This document shows, piece after piece, positions 33,519 through 44,735 of a stretch of DNA of 64,000 nucleotides. The stretch covers positions 6,815,261 through 6,879,260 of the forward strand of contig SMSO01000031.1 in assembly GCA_004764695.1 (NCBI GenBank), given 5' to 3'. Source of the DNA: Schizochytrium sp. TIO01. Its lineage: Eukaryota; Sar; Bigyra; Thraustochytrida; Thraustochytriidae. Each line of letters begins with the position of its first letter. Position 1 is the stretch's first letter. The notes under the pieces are model-generated. The model saw only the letters and a list, made by a program, of their open reading frames with translations, made no database searches and was not told the origin of the DNA. Position numbers and translations under genes: made by a program.

Positions 33519-34586
33519 TCATGGGGCAACGGGAATGGCAGTCGCAGGATTTTGTGCTTCAAAAAATTCGCGCATGAGCTTATTCTTTGCATAAATATAC
33601 CTCCTTGTGTATTCTTTGGAGCGTTGCCTCTCATGCATAATCGAGCGTGCTGCCTCACGCACACGTTCTGCCTCCACACGAGTGGTTCTTTCAGCTTCTG
33701 CAATACGCGCTTTCTCTTCTTGTACGCGTAGACGTGCGCGCCGAATCTGGATTTGGATCTTTTTGCGCTGTTCCTCCTTTTCACATGCACTCAAGTTACT
33801 TCCTGAGCTGTGATAGTTTTGACGGTCATCCTCGGAATAACTATTGTTGTCACGATCAGAGCTAGGCGTTCGTGTTCGCTGACTTACTTTTGAATTTTTG
33901 GGGCTCATATGCAGCAGTTGTCTTCTTCGGGTTGGAGATGATGCTGGAACAGATGACACATCTATGTCAACAGCGCTCGGCCGATTAAGAGGCGAGTTTA
34001 CTGCAAGTGCCGACTTAGCAAACGCGGCGCTCTGCTCTTGCAACGGCGTAATTTTTGTAATCCGTCTTGCCTTTGGAGTGCTTGCACGAGTAAGCCCAAA
34101 GTTGCTTCGCCTTTGCTTGGGTTCAATTGCAAGACGAGCAGAACCTGTTTCCTGTTTTTGTGGTTGAACAACTGTTTTTGCTGACTGCCATGCAACGCAA
34201 CTACCTTTGTCCACACTCGCCGCATCAGCAGAAGATGGTCGCATAACGTCAAGTTTTGGAGTAGAGTGTCTCTTTCGTAGCGGAGCATGGGGTCGCATAA
34301 TCTTTTGGCGCTCAGAAAGGCGCCTTTCGTAATCTACTTGTGGTTGGCTTTGAGTTTGTTGCTGCTGACGACGATGCTGCCTTGCCAATGATCGTTGCAG
34401 CTTCACCACAGATTGCCTTCGCGATTGCAATGGCGGTGTTCTTGGCACAGCTAGTCTAATCGAATACGCTTGAAATGCCGATTGCATCGTCGAAGGTGTA
34501 CCACTTCTCTTCGCCATAGGCCACGTGCCTTGGCGTGGCACCCCAGGATATATTGTTGTCCCAGGCAAACATTGTGGCGAAATCAT
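33519..34586 (-). CDS. Basic protein with C-terminal coiled coil, function unknown
   Basis: From the first ATG (34586) the frame gives 355 aa. It is open a further 141 bp to a TGA at 34730-34728, and that extension reads like protein (LNEEFGF, QLHESLVKEVLGNIKEN), so a 5' exon may exist and the true N-terminus may be longer. The protein is rich in Arg, Gln, Ser and Pro, with repeated TPxxRR and RSxxTPK motifs that could be proline-directed kinase sites. A Glu/Arg-rich helix at about residues 270-335 (EEQRKKIQIQIRRARLRVQEEKA onward) predicts a coiled coil. No known domain was recognised. Composition resembles cytoskeletal or centrosomal linker proteins, but that is only an impression. It converges on the SGNH-domain gene. 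Confidence 0.65.
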   Translation of the reverse strand: MISPQCLPGTTIYPGVPRQGTWPMAKRSGTPSTMQSAFQAYSIRLAVPRTPPLQSRRQSVVKLQRSLARQHRRQQQQTQSQPQVDYERRLSERQKIMRPHAPLRKRHSTPKLDVMRPSSADAASVDKGSCVAWQSAKTVVQPQKQETGSARLAIEPKQRRSNFGLTRASTPKARRITKITPLQEQSAAFAKSALAVNSPLNRPSAVDIDVSSVPASSPTRRRQLLHMSPKNSKVSQRTRTPSSDRDNNSYSEDDRQNYHSSGSNLSACEKEEQRKKIQIQIRRARLRVQEEKARIAEAERTTRVEAERVREAARSIMHERQRSKEYTRRYIYAKNKLMREFFEAQNPATAIPVAP

Positions 34587-35631
34587 ATTCTCTTTAATGT
34601 TTCCCAAAACCTCCTTGACCAAGCTCTCGTGCAACTGGTTCTTTAAAGCTTGATTCCGTGCACGCGCTACACTCGAAAACCCGAACTCTTCGTTCAAGAA
34701 AAGTACTTGATCGTCGCAGGAGACCAATCAGGCGAGTAAAGAGTACTGCTAAGCTAGCAAACTGCAAGTGGCACCACAAGGCACATTGGCGGCGACACCG
34801 AAACAAGGCCGGCCTGCCGCCGCGAGAAGCGAAGCGCAACTGGACGCAATGTGCTGCTCGCAGGAGTGGACGCTGCCACTCGCAGGCTATAATCTTGCGA
34901 ATGGACTCCGCGCTTGTCCAGTGTGTGCGGGGACCTAGGTGTGCACCAAAAAACTGTCAGAAATGACGACTCTGTCACTTAGTGGGGGTCAGCGAGCCAT
35001 ACGTGCGTTCACAGAAGGAATCCCGGGAGAGAAGGCTTTAACGTAGGTTGATACTGGGTGTGAGAACCACATTGCGAAATATTTCGTATTTCTATTTCGT
35101 ATATGTAGACGCGTCTTTCGTGAGTGCAAGACCGCGCAATATTTTCTTTCTTTTCAGTTAAAACAAAAGAAACTAGAATCAAGTGGAAAGCCTATTGTTC
35201 GGCGCAACAGGTACAAGTGTTGTAAAGTTTCGGCAGAGATGCAGTAACGGAACAAAAAAAAGAAGTAACTTTGTAGTTGATCTTGCGACAAGAAGAGTGA
35301 ACGGGGGGGGGGTTGTAGCAGTGATATTATTTGCGACGAGGCACCATATTTAAATACTTGTTTAATATGTAAACAAACTGAGTCAAATAGAAATTGTGTA
35401 CGTACTTTATTTTAAAAAAGAAGGATGAAGAACACTTGGCTGGTTATGCAGTCCCCCGATTGGTCCTTTCTTTGGGTCCATAGTGGGAGTATACTTCCCC
35501 AGAATAGTTATAAACTATTGATGATGGTGTCTTGTCATGACGAAGGAAAATTGATATTTTAGGGGAACACGCTGCTCCAGATATGACATGATTGACAAAT
35601 TAACATTTTTCTGTAATAGTTTTTGTCTACA
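34587..35631. other. Intergenic region, possible 5' exon of the coiled-coil gene
   Basis: No independent gene seen. The first 140 bp next to 34587 may be coding for the coiled-coil gene by reading frame continuity. The rest is AT-rich with a G run near 35304. Confidence 0.45.
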
Positions 35632-36683
35632 TCACGGGTCAAGAGTAATGTTGATTGCACTGCTGGTCGAAGATCGTTCATTATCAAGATCACATGTGCA
35701 GAAAGGTGATTGACAACAATTTTGGCGGCAGGAGCTTGTTGTGCAAGTCGTGAATGCACCAGAGTTACAGTCATCACACCCAGGCAATGCATTGGCACCA
35801 TCAATATTCCAGCACTGCGCTTTTGACTCTGCTTGAGCATTCATACAGCCGTAAGCCTGACCTTTATACTTGGGACACCAAACGCATCTATTTTTTATTT
35901 TTCAACAGAGTGATGAACAAATAAACATAATAAGGTCAGTCATATGCTACAAATAGATATTAAATGCGATGTCTTTCTGCACTTACTCATAGAAATCATT
36001 GCTCTTTGCTTCACAGTTCTTCTTATTGTTTTTTAGCGGATTGCTGCAAGGCGATTTGTAGCAACCGGGTGCGTTAACTCCGTTGATAGCCTGGTTTTGG
36101 GCTTTTGTGTACCAGACACAGCGCCCACCAGTATTTTGGATTGTGCAAAGTCCATTATTGATGCTTTAAAGGGGTGCGAATAGATAGAAAAATAATTTCA
36201 CGTTAGTTTAGTTATACATATAGATATGAATTGTTTCAAACTTACCGATAGCACGGGTTGCTACGAAGATACACGATTTTAAGCATCATAAGTGAGGCAA
36301 TTTCTTGTTAATGTTGATGTTTAATAGTTTTCCATGATAAATCAGCAATAGAGAAACTTGATAACTTACGCCATACATACGTTTGCTCCGCTCAGGTGCC
36401 ACCAGGAGCAAGCCTTGTTAGATGCACAACTATCATAGTTCTGCATTTCTGGTGCTGAGCAGTTTACTCCCCCTTGGCCGGTGACTTCTGCTTCATTGAG
36501 ACATGCAGAGAAGGACGGTTTGAAGTCAAGGCCATAAATGTATTCGCAAATCTCTGGTACTTCACTTGTCTTTCTTGCCCGGCCTCCAAGCTTCGTTAAA
36601 ACACCAGCACGATGACCACCTGCATGCGTCGTATGAGCAAGTGTTAAAAACAGACATGCAACACTGATAAGATAAGACACCAT
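35632..36683 (-). CDS. Secreted Cys-rich protein, copy A (four exons with a 15-nt microexon)
   Basis: Exons 36683-36370, 36260-36246, 36163-35987 and 35887-35632 join to 762 nt, 253 aa. All three introns (109, 82, 99 bp) start GTAAGT, end AG and are in phase 2. The ATG is followed by a signal peptide (about residues 1-21, SYLISVACLFLTLAHTTHA). The mature chain has 24 cysteines in four loosely repeating modules: around ICEYIYGL; CASNKACSWWHL; CTIQNTGGRCVWY with GVNAPGCYKSPC; and CVWCPKYKGQAYGC with a final NCCQSPFCTC. The Cys-x-Trp/Cys-x-Trp-Cys cores resemble plexin/PSI-type modules only loosely; I do not recognise the family. The copy 1.15 kb upstream (copy B) has the same exons and all 24 cysteines. 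Likely an extracellular or cell-surface protein; partner unknown. Confidence 0.85.
36246..36260 (-). other. 15-nt microexon of Cys-rich copy A
   Basis: Flanked by CGTAG on the acceptor side and GTAAGT on the donor side. With phase 2 borders it contributes Asn-Pro-Cys-Tyr plus parts of the flanking Ala and Arg codons. The same microexon exists in copy B, one supporting piece of evidence for both. Confidence 0.8.
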
Positions 36684-37829
36684 TATGTGTTTGTCCTGAA
36701 GACTTAAGAAGTAAGCTTTGACAAACTAGATTGGAAACTGAAGATGCCAAAGACTTTGATGCTTTCCAAACTGATCTCAAGTTGAAGCTCTTAGCCTACC
36801 TTGAGCTCCTCGTTGCCGGGTAGTTCACTTCGATTCTCCAATGCTTAGTTTCGAGGGGGCGCGATTCGGGTTTGCTTGAAGACACCCAACTCGATCAAGG
36901 TGCTGCATAGTGACACTAAAGTATTTGCACTGTGGCCACCAGAAAGGCCGTTGTTCGGTGGCCTCCCCCCTAACACGGAGACGCGTTTTCAGTTATTTTC
37001 TTAACAACCTAATGTACACCAAAAAGGCGTTAATTGCATCTGCATCTGTCTATGGCGAGGCCTTTCTTGCAAGCACCGCCCTGAAGATACTCTACTAACA
37101 GAATCACGAGCAACCTTGCAACGGTAGAATAGGGACTCTGAACACTTTAAGCTTCATTCTATATTCCTCTACTACCCCCCTCAATTCTTTATATTTCTAT
37201 ATTTCAGAGGGGAAAAACATGCAACTCCCAATTTTTATGTCCTCCAAGCAAGATTCCACAAACCTTTACCCACAAAGAGGAGAAAGAAACCCGCGATAGC
37301 AAACTCGCCAGGCTGAAATCAGTATGGTAAGGCACATATGAAAGCTGGTCGGGACATTGGTCAGTCGGGTTTATCAGAGAAAATTATGGATTATTTCTGG
37401 GCACAAGCTTTTAAATTTATTTTTCTAATAAAATAAACGGCGTACGCAAGTACCTAGTTTTAATATGGAGATGAGGGGCATTAATGAGTTTTTGCTCGTC
37501 TAAAGTATTGGCGGAGATTGGGTGCGCTATAATTATAGAGTCACGGGAGTCAGGCCAAAAGAGATGCGAGGTTTGGTCAACTCCGCAACAGTCGACTTTT
37601 GGAATTGCGTAAGAGGGTTGAGCCCCCGTGAAAAAGGTTTTTGGATGATGATTTCATATTTTTTAATTTCTTATTTCTTTCCTTCTGTTGTTTATTGATC
37701 GATCAACCCACCGCGGCCAATCCGAACGAGGCGCAGAAGAATAGAAATAGGTATGTCAGAACAATGGGAAGATAAATCAAGCTTTGATGAATGGAAATTT
37801 CAGCATAAGGATAAAAGTACGAACTTTCC
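36684..37829. other. Spacer between the two Cys-rich genes
   Basis: 1.15 kb holding the promoter of copy A and the 3' UTR of copy B. No further copy or other gene seen. Confidence 0.55.
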
Positions 37830-38909
37830 TTAGCCATCGATGATGTTGTTGGCAATACCGTTCGGATCTCTTGAGTTGTCTGAGAGATCGCAAGTGCAGA
37901 ATGGAGACTGGCAGCAATTGGACTTGCATCTATCGGATTCGCAAGTCCCGTTGTAGCTCTGAGCACATTTCGTGCAGCCCGGGAGCGCCCCTTCGCCACT
38001 GACGTTCCAGCATTGTGCCGTGGAATTGGCCTTGGCGTTCATGCAGCCATAGGCCTGGCCATCGTATTTCGGGCACCAAGTGCAACTGTAAAACGCAGAT
38101 CATTTGTATAGGAGTGAGTACATTCAGATTATCTCATGCTTGTGAAAATAACATTGCCACAAAATTGAAAGTTTACTTACTCATAGAACTCGTTGCCCTT
38201 TGCTGCACATCCCTTGGGCGTGTTTTCGAGAGGGTTGTGACAGGGTGACTTGTAGCACCCTGGGGCATTAACGCCGTTCACGACAAGATTCTGCTCGCGA
38301 GTGTACCACACGCAGCGTCCACCCGTGTTTTGGATGGTACAAAGCCCATTGTTGATTCTGTTGATTTGATGCATTGAGCCAAATGCGTCTGTCAGGTTTC
38401 GTGCGCCAATTTTGTTTGTTTGTAGATTCGATCATATCATGAGAAATGTGTCATCTTAACTTACCGATAGCATGGGTTTCTGTGTTATAAACAAGATAAT
38501 GGAGTTTTCGAAAGTAGCAGTTGGCCGGGCATGTAACTCTTACTCTTGGTCAGTTGATCTGTGAATTTTAGTGGTGATAAGGTAGTGCGAGACTATCAAA
38601 CTGTTGGAGGGAAACTTACGCCATGCAAACATTAGCTCCATTCAAATGCCACCAGCTGCACTCGAGTCTAGAGGCACATGCATCATAGCTTTGCAGTTCT
38701 GGAGCTGAGCAGTTCGCTCCCTGCTGGGCTGACACGGTTGCCTCATTCATACACTGAGAGAAGTCACCCTTGAATTCGAGGCCATAAATGTACTCACAAA
38801 TTTCGGGGATGTCCTTCGTTCGCGATTTCCGGCCCAAGGAGCGGAGGTGTCCTGCCTCTGTCATGGCAAATAGTGCCATGGACAGAATCGCAAGCAGGAT
38901 CAGCTTCAT
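37830..38909 (-). CDS. Secreted Cys-rich protein, copy B (four exons with a 15-nt microexon)
   Basis: Exons 38909-38620, 38479-38465, 38357-38181 and 38085-37830 join to 738 nt, 245 aa. Introns are 140, 107 and 95 bp, all GTAAGT...AG, all phase 2. The exon 2, 3 and 4 lengths (15, 177, 256) are identical to copy A; only exon 1 differs by 24 nt. Signal peptide about residues 1-19 (LILLAILSMALFAMTEA). A short basic stretch (RSLGRKSR) follows and could be a processing site. Twenty-four mature cysteines align one-to-one with copy A, including SCASR-ECSWWH (here ACASRLECSWWHL), GRCVWYTRE, DCTWCPKYDGQAYGC and SNCCQSPFCTCD. Sequons NCS, NST and NGT allow N-glycosylation. Tandem duplication of copy A or the reverse; family not recognised. 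Confidence 0.87.
38465..38479 (-). other. 15-nt microexon of Cys-rich copy B
   Basis: Preceded by ACACAG and followed by GTAAGT. It encodes the same Asn-Pro-Cys-Tyr as the microexon of copy A, with AAACCCATGC against CAACCCGTGC at the DNA level. Confidence 0.82.
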
Positions 38910-41194
38910 GGTTGTATATGCTCTCGTTTTCGCGTTGTTTCACAACAGATATACGTCTCTTGACGTCTTTATAGCTTTCAGATGTTGAAGTTTTGGTTTT
39001 GCTGGCTTATTTTTTATCACTCATGTCCTTTCAGTTACAAAATGTGAAATAATAACTCTTGTTTTCTAATGTTAAGCGGTTTTCCTATCCAAAGTGACTA
39101 TAACACTTTGTCAAGAACTAGCCCTCATTTTCATCGAATTATTCTTTGTAGGTGCTGGTTAAAGAGTGGGATTATTTTTAGGATTTACAAGGTAACGAAG
39201 TTTCCAAAAGCATTAGGTGCGTAAAGAGCTTTTACAAGTCATTCGGTATTCCTGCCAGAGTTTGGAGGTTGTGTAGGGTATGTGGAGCTCTTAACTCATA
39301 ATACAGCGTTATGATGCTTCGCTGGGCTAAGTAAACGTTGCTACATTTCCTCGATCTTTGAAAGGAGAACATCAGTCAAGGAGATTTTAGTAGTTGTACA
39401 TTTGGTATTGCCCGAACCGATTACTCACTACTTTCTTTGTACTTTCGCTAATCCTTCTCAATTCCCTTAATTCAGCGTCCCAATTTCTCTTGCAGGTCGG
39501 TGCTCTAACATATGTGCTGGCTTCGACGTCGGCGGTCGCTTGCGAATATGTGGAATTCTGTGCAAATGCGTTGAGCTCCTGCCTGCGAGGGTCTATTTCT
39601 TTACTGACAGTTACTTAATCTTAGAGACACGTCCATAACTTATCAATAGCTGGCTTAAGAACCTCCTGGTGATAGAGCTTGTAGCGACTCTTGCTTCTGC
39701 CCAATCCCACACTGATTATGACTGTCATGGAGTGCCTATTGAATTCCATAATAAAATACGTGGCTATGCTAGTTCTGAATCAGTGTCAATCGTCGCGACT
39801 ATTCATACGCTCTCAATAGACCCCAGTACCTGCTCTTCAACCATACAGAGCTGGGAGTGGCCGTACAACAATACATACAATGCTAGGTAGCGTTGTCATA
39901 ACGCGCGGCCCTCGCATGCGCGAGCCTTCTGCAGCGATACAAATGAGCCCCCGGGCGTACCCCACTTTGCTGGCTAAGAGATGCTGGCGAACTCCGCAGC
40001 GCCTGTTCAGTTGAGTGCCTGAGGGCTTGATTACGTTAAATTATAGTAGTATTATAGCTTAACGCTTTCCGAGGGTCAAATGTTTGCACGTGAACCCCGG
40101 CACGGCTTGGACTAGCCAGAATTGATAACCTCAGAAGGACACCAATCTCTGCAAGGGATAATTTGAAGTCGGAGCGATGCGCTCCAGGGCCTATGTCTTG
40201 ACTTTCTATATGCTGTGATGATATTTGATAAAAATCTGATAGTTTACTCGGTGCACACCGCGGCTCCATTCTCATCTATAGTTAACCTTATTACTGCTTT
40301 AACTGATACATCTGTTCCTTTTCAGTTTATACTTGTTGCGCTGCGGGAAAATGCCCATGCTTTGAATGATTGAGATGCCAATAACAGGAGAAAGAAAACA
40401 GGGCTAACCAACGAGATAGTTAACTGACATCTGAAATCAACTGCAACGCATTAGAAGTGCTGCATTAAAAGTATTAATAGTGGGTAGCGACTATAATTTA
40501 CTTAATCCTCCTAGTAGTACTTATGAATCCATATTTTTTCTTACTTTTTTTATTTTAAAAAGCTAAAACGTCAATTTCTTATCCAATGCGGAAAGCTAAA
40601 CTGTAAGGCTACTATGTACGAAGGAATGTGTAATCATGAGGGTTGTTATATGCATGTGAATCTAGGGGTGGTAGGAATGGCATAACATCACTACTCTTAA
40701 AGCTCGGTTTTCTTGGCAAACGTATCTATATGTTTGTTAAGCCAGAGTAATGCATGCTTTTTCCTATTCATCACTTGAAAAAAAAAAAGTAGAATGTAGT
40801 TTGGGTACCATTATGACCAAACTCACAATATTTACACAAGAGTCTCCAATCTTTTTCTTCTTTTTTTTTCTTTTTTTTTAAAATTACTACCAGCAAGGAA
40901 GATTCCCACTCATCTACGATCTGCAGATGATCTTCGAAGAAGAGCGGTTTCAATTTCGATCGGGAAACAAGTCTTAAAAATTCGAAACAAGAAAACTTAA
41001 TCGGGGAGACCACTAGAGTGAAAAATGAGCTAAGGTCTGCGCTAAAATTTTGGGAAGATTGCAGTGTTAGAGTGGCGTATGGTACACTAAGTTAGTACAA
41101 GTGGTCAGGCTGAAAAGCCCACACTTTCTGATAGTATTTGAAGACGCCAAACTGCTCACGTGCTCTTCCCTGTCTGCAAACCGGCCCTGAATCA

Positions 41195-41195
<1 letters not shown>

Positions 41196-41232
<37 letters not shown>
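41196..41232. repeat. (AT)n microsatellite
   Basis: About 17 AT units in a row. Confidence 0.95.
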
Positions 41233-41235
<3 letters not shown>

Positions 41236-41942
41236 CTGCTCAAAGATGGATGTGGTCAACTAGGGCGGGGCAAAGAACATGAAGGCCAGATGCTTGAGAA
41301 AGGTTTGAAAATTACCAATCTGCTGTCTTTGGGATTCAGTTCCAAGGTGAACTAAACGACGTAAAAATTAAGAGACTAAAACAGATCTGATCTGTTCAAG
41401 GCACAGTTAAAGAAGTTACTTTGACTTGTCTCTTCAATTGCTAATTCACATTTCACCATATCTAATTCTAACGGATGCTTTAAAAGACCTCGTGTATCGT
41501 GAGTTCGGCAGTACCCATCTGGTTGTCTAGTTACGTTCCTATGTAAGTCCTAAATCCTTGAGGGCTTAAGATAGAACGTCATGAGCTCTAGCAATATAGC
41601 TTCCTGGAGGATAAGTCTAATTAGTTAAAGATTAATGAAGGCAAGGGACTTGACGAAGTCTCTAAGATGGCTTAAGAAGACATAACCATTCATGGCTTTA
41701 AGATTTAGCCATGGAACCTGTGTCTTGAAATCTTAGCCAACCTCATTAAATTAGAAACGTAACTTTGTTGGAGGAGAGCAGACCGTTGGCTCTAAATCGT
41801 TGAGATTTAAGGCTCCAGTGCCTCGTTGGATGTACTTTTTGTGCTCAAATATCCTACCTTTGTTTTGCTAGTCGATCTCAAGCTAATCAGAGCTTTTGGT
41901 TTCTCTTTTGCTGCAGGAGAAATTTTTCCCAGGCTGGGACGT

Positions 41943-42117
41943 CCAATCGAAGGAGCTAGCGGGCAAGACATTGGCAGAGTTATAGGAATTCCATTGCATA
42001 GCCTCATGGATTTATGGCTTACACATGAGTTGAACTAGCCAAATAGCCTTGTGTAGTTGCAAATCCATGAACCGAGACTTGGACAAAAGACTTTATCAGT
42101 AGTTCCTGTTGTCAATT
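41943..42117 (+). repeat. Diverged direct repeat, copy 1
   Basis: Matches the segment at 42220-42399, 277 bp downstream, with shared words ATCGAAGGA, GGCTTACA, GAACTAG, GTTGC and GAACC in the same order and near-equal spacing. Confidence 0.6.
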
Positions 42118-42219
42118 CTATCTATTCTTTTTCTTCATCTCTCTACCAACGCTACTCTTGGTGATCGCCTCACGCTAACTTGCAATCATAATTCTAGAGT
42201 TTAGGTATTGCTGAGTTCT

Positions 42220-42399
42220 CCGATCGAAGGAACTAGTGGATAGGTTTTTGCTAAAATCCTTGGCATCCTTTGTAAAGAGCTAAAATAGACATAGGGCTTA
42301 CAATAGTACAGAACTAGACACCCAGACTTTTGTGGTTGCTGAAGTCAAGAACCAAATGTGTGATTAGACATTAACTAGATCCAAGTATAATATAACTTG
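42220..42399 (+). repeat. Diverged direct repeat, copy 2
   Basis: Second copy of the segment at 41943-42117. Similarity seems to reach upstream as well (GATCxCxxxCTAA near 41877 and near 42160). Confidence 0.6.
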
Positions 42400-43346
42400 A
42401 ATTGATGGTTAAAGAAGTTGGATCAACCTAACCCCGTCAAGTATCTATAGCACAGTTCAAGAATGTCTTAGCATCCTAATTGCTACATGAATCAGTCTGC
42501 CCTGGGATTAATTTCCAGGACAGTAGTTCGCTAAGTCTTAAATTCAACCTTCATCACGACTCTTGCCTTCATCTTTACAGACAACCTACAGCTGACCAGA
42601 TTCATCTTACAGCAGGTACCAATACTTTGCTATTAAGTCACGATTGCTTCCGCACGGGTTCCGAAATTCCGCTAGCCCTTCCTTTATGCTAACATTAGTT
42701 CTTGAAATTTTCGTTTTGCTTGCTGAGGAATCTAGAGTCGGATTGTGTTTTGTATCTTCTCTTAGATTGTGAATTCTGCAGTCGTTGTTTGTATTAGATA
42801 GAGTACATACTCGATGGATTAATGATTTTCCTTTAATGTTTTAATATTCATAGTTTGATTCTTTTCATGTAGAAAGGGGGAAGGGTGGATCCTCGAAAGT
42901 GCAACGAATCTATTTAATATCGAGAAAAGAACGTTTTTGTCTTCAAACAAAATAAGCGCGTCGATTGACTTTGAACAAGCCAAAAGAAGTACACTAATTG
43001 ACTATACTTTTTAAAGGTATCATGTTAAAATTTGATTTGAACAAATTTTAAGGTGCATTATATAGCAAGGCAAAGTCTAAAGTCAATCAGTACTTCATGC
43101 CTGGTATATGTTTAATAAAAACATAAAATAAAAAATTGCCTAGGTCTAGGCTGCTGCACCACAAAGTAGAGTAAGATAAACATATAGAATGTTAAAACCA
43201 TGCCTGTGATGCGCACAATCTGTGCGTGAGTAAATGGAAAGCATACACAATAACACGATTGTGCCAGATCGAGCACGGAAGCGGCTTGACCGAAAACAAT
43301 TGAGAGCCCGTTTACTGATACTAGAAGTGTGTCCACAGTTATCGAT

Positions 43347-44735
43347 TTAGCAATGCCCCAACTTTCTAGGCACCATATTGAGCGACACAGCTGTTGAATA
43401 CCAGTAAAACCCAATTGGGCCACATCTTTTCCCGCAACATTGTGTCGTGCAGTTTTTATTGTCAGAATAATCAGAAAGCATCTTACGTAATTTGCTCGAT
43501 TTCGTAGTTTTCTGATTTGGAGAAACAAAGTCGAGTTCAATATCAGGACCCAAGTCTAACGGGATGTTGCGTGCATCGGCTTGTTGTTTGAAGAGATACC
43601 TGGCAAAGTTGTAAAGCTCAATATCAAACTGATTTGTAGCATGAAACCATCTCGCAAAAGATAAGAGTTCAGGCCTCTTTGCAGATTCTTTCTCAACTCG
43701 TTCAAGCACAGACATACCTCCATGGCTGGTGCCCTTGTGTTTCATAAAGTTCTTTTCAGGTTTCATCTTCCATTGCAAGTGGTCATGGATGAGAGTGATT
43801 GTCTCCACAAAATGCTCAAGGATACCAACAACAGCGAATGTGGACTCGAGGCGTCGCTTTGCAATGTCTAGGTGCTCATCAGTGAGCTTTCCGAAAGGAA
43901 CTTGCGCACAAGCAGGTCCGCATACTGCACGTGTCTGCCAGTTATCAGGGGTTGAGAGAGCAAAATATGTTCGTGCTCTAGATGCTACTTCCAGATCCTG
44001 GTTGCGGACTTTAAGTTCTTGAGCTGAAGGGATACCATCAGCGTATCTGCAGCGGTAAAGCTCCTCATTTCGCATTAATCGCTGCAAGCCCTGGTCCATT
44101 GCCATATCAAAGTGTGATTCCATACGTGCTAGCGGATTGCGAAGCATTGTAATATACACTAAGTCGTCACTCATGGGAGTGCTCTCTACAAGCATCCACT
44201 CGTTCGCAACAAACGTAACATTCTGCGATTTAAAATTCCCGTAGGTATTTTCAACCACATCTTTGCTTCCTGAAGCAAGTTTGAGGCGAGTAGTGCGACT
44301 TTTCGCGTTGCAGTTTCCACCGAAAGACTTTTCATCGTTCAATCTAGCGAGGTAGCACATCGTGGATCCGCCACCTTTGTGAATATGCAAAAAGACCGCG
44401 AGTTTATCGCGTTGCCTCGCACCGATAGGTTCGTCTTTGCTTATCGCTGTTTTGCTTGGTGTGATACTGATGCCTTCCTCAAGCATGTCATCTTTGAGTT
44501 CTTCATTATAAAACGATTCTTCAGCTTCCGCGCTATTCGCGAGCGCAGGATCGCTGTTGGATGTGATGAGCAGTGTGATGTTTTCGATAGAAGACGAGGA
44601 GGAGTTTCGCATCATGATTACATATATAACTAAACCAAACCATGCTCCAATGATAAAGGCGCGATAGTTGACTAGAAATTCTCGTATGCGTGCCTGAGGC
44701 GAATTTTGGTGCTCCTTAGTGGATTTTACCTTCAT
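43347..44735 (-). CDS. Type II membrane carbohydrate sulfotransferase (copy 1)
   Basis: 462 aa from a clear ATG. A short cytosolic N-terminus precedes one membrane helix at about residues 24-42 (AFIIGAWFGLVIYVIM), then a Ser/Glu-rich stem, giving the type II topology of Golgi sulfotransferases. The 5'-phosphosulfate loop is at about 113-126 (AVFLHIHKGGGSTMC, matching HIxKxGGT). The 3'-phosphate loop is at about 195-210 (ITMLRNPLARMESHF, matching RxPxxRxxSxxF). The family transfers sulfate from PAPS to a sugar hydroxyl on a glycan. A Cys-rich C-terminus (CTTQCCGKRCGPIG) is shared with the paralogue at 57.8-60.0 kb. The acceptor sugar cannot be told. Intronless as read. Confidence 0.88.
   Translation of the reverse strand: MKVKSTKEHQNSPQARIREFLVNYRAFIIGAWFGLVIYVIMMRNSSSSSIENITLLITSNSDPALANSAEAEESFYNEELKDDMLEEGISITPSKTAISKDEPIGARQRDKLAVFLHIHKGGGSTMCYLARLNDEKSFGGNCNAKSRTTRLKLASGSKDVVENTYGNFKSQNVTFVANEWMLVESTPMSDDLVYITMLRNPLARMESHFDMAMDQGLQRLMRNEELYRCRYADGIPSAQELKVRNQDLEVASRARTYFALSTPDNWQTRAVCGPACAQVPFGKLTDEHLDIAKRRLESTFAVVGILEHFVETITLIHDHLQWKMKPEKNFMKHKGTSHGGMSVLERVEKESAKRPELLSFARWFHATNQFDIELYNFARYLFKQQADARNIPLDLGPDIELDFVSPNQKTTKSSKLRKMLSDYSDNKNCTTQCCGKRCGPIGFYWYSTAVSLNMVPRKLGHC

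Larger units (their letters stand above)
38910..43346. other. Gene-poor region of about 4.4 kb with decayed repeats
   Basis: No supportable coding region. It includes a possible promoter for copy B at its left end, an (AT)n tract, and two diverged copies of a segment of about 180 bp (listed separately). Frames at 39394-39618, 39669-39890 and 41826-42038 are short and without recognised motifs. Confidence 0.5.
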
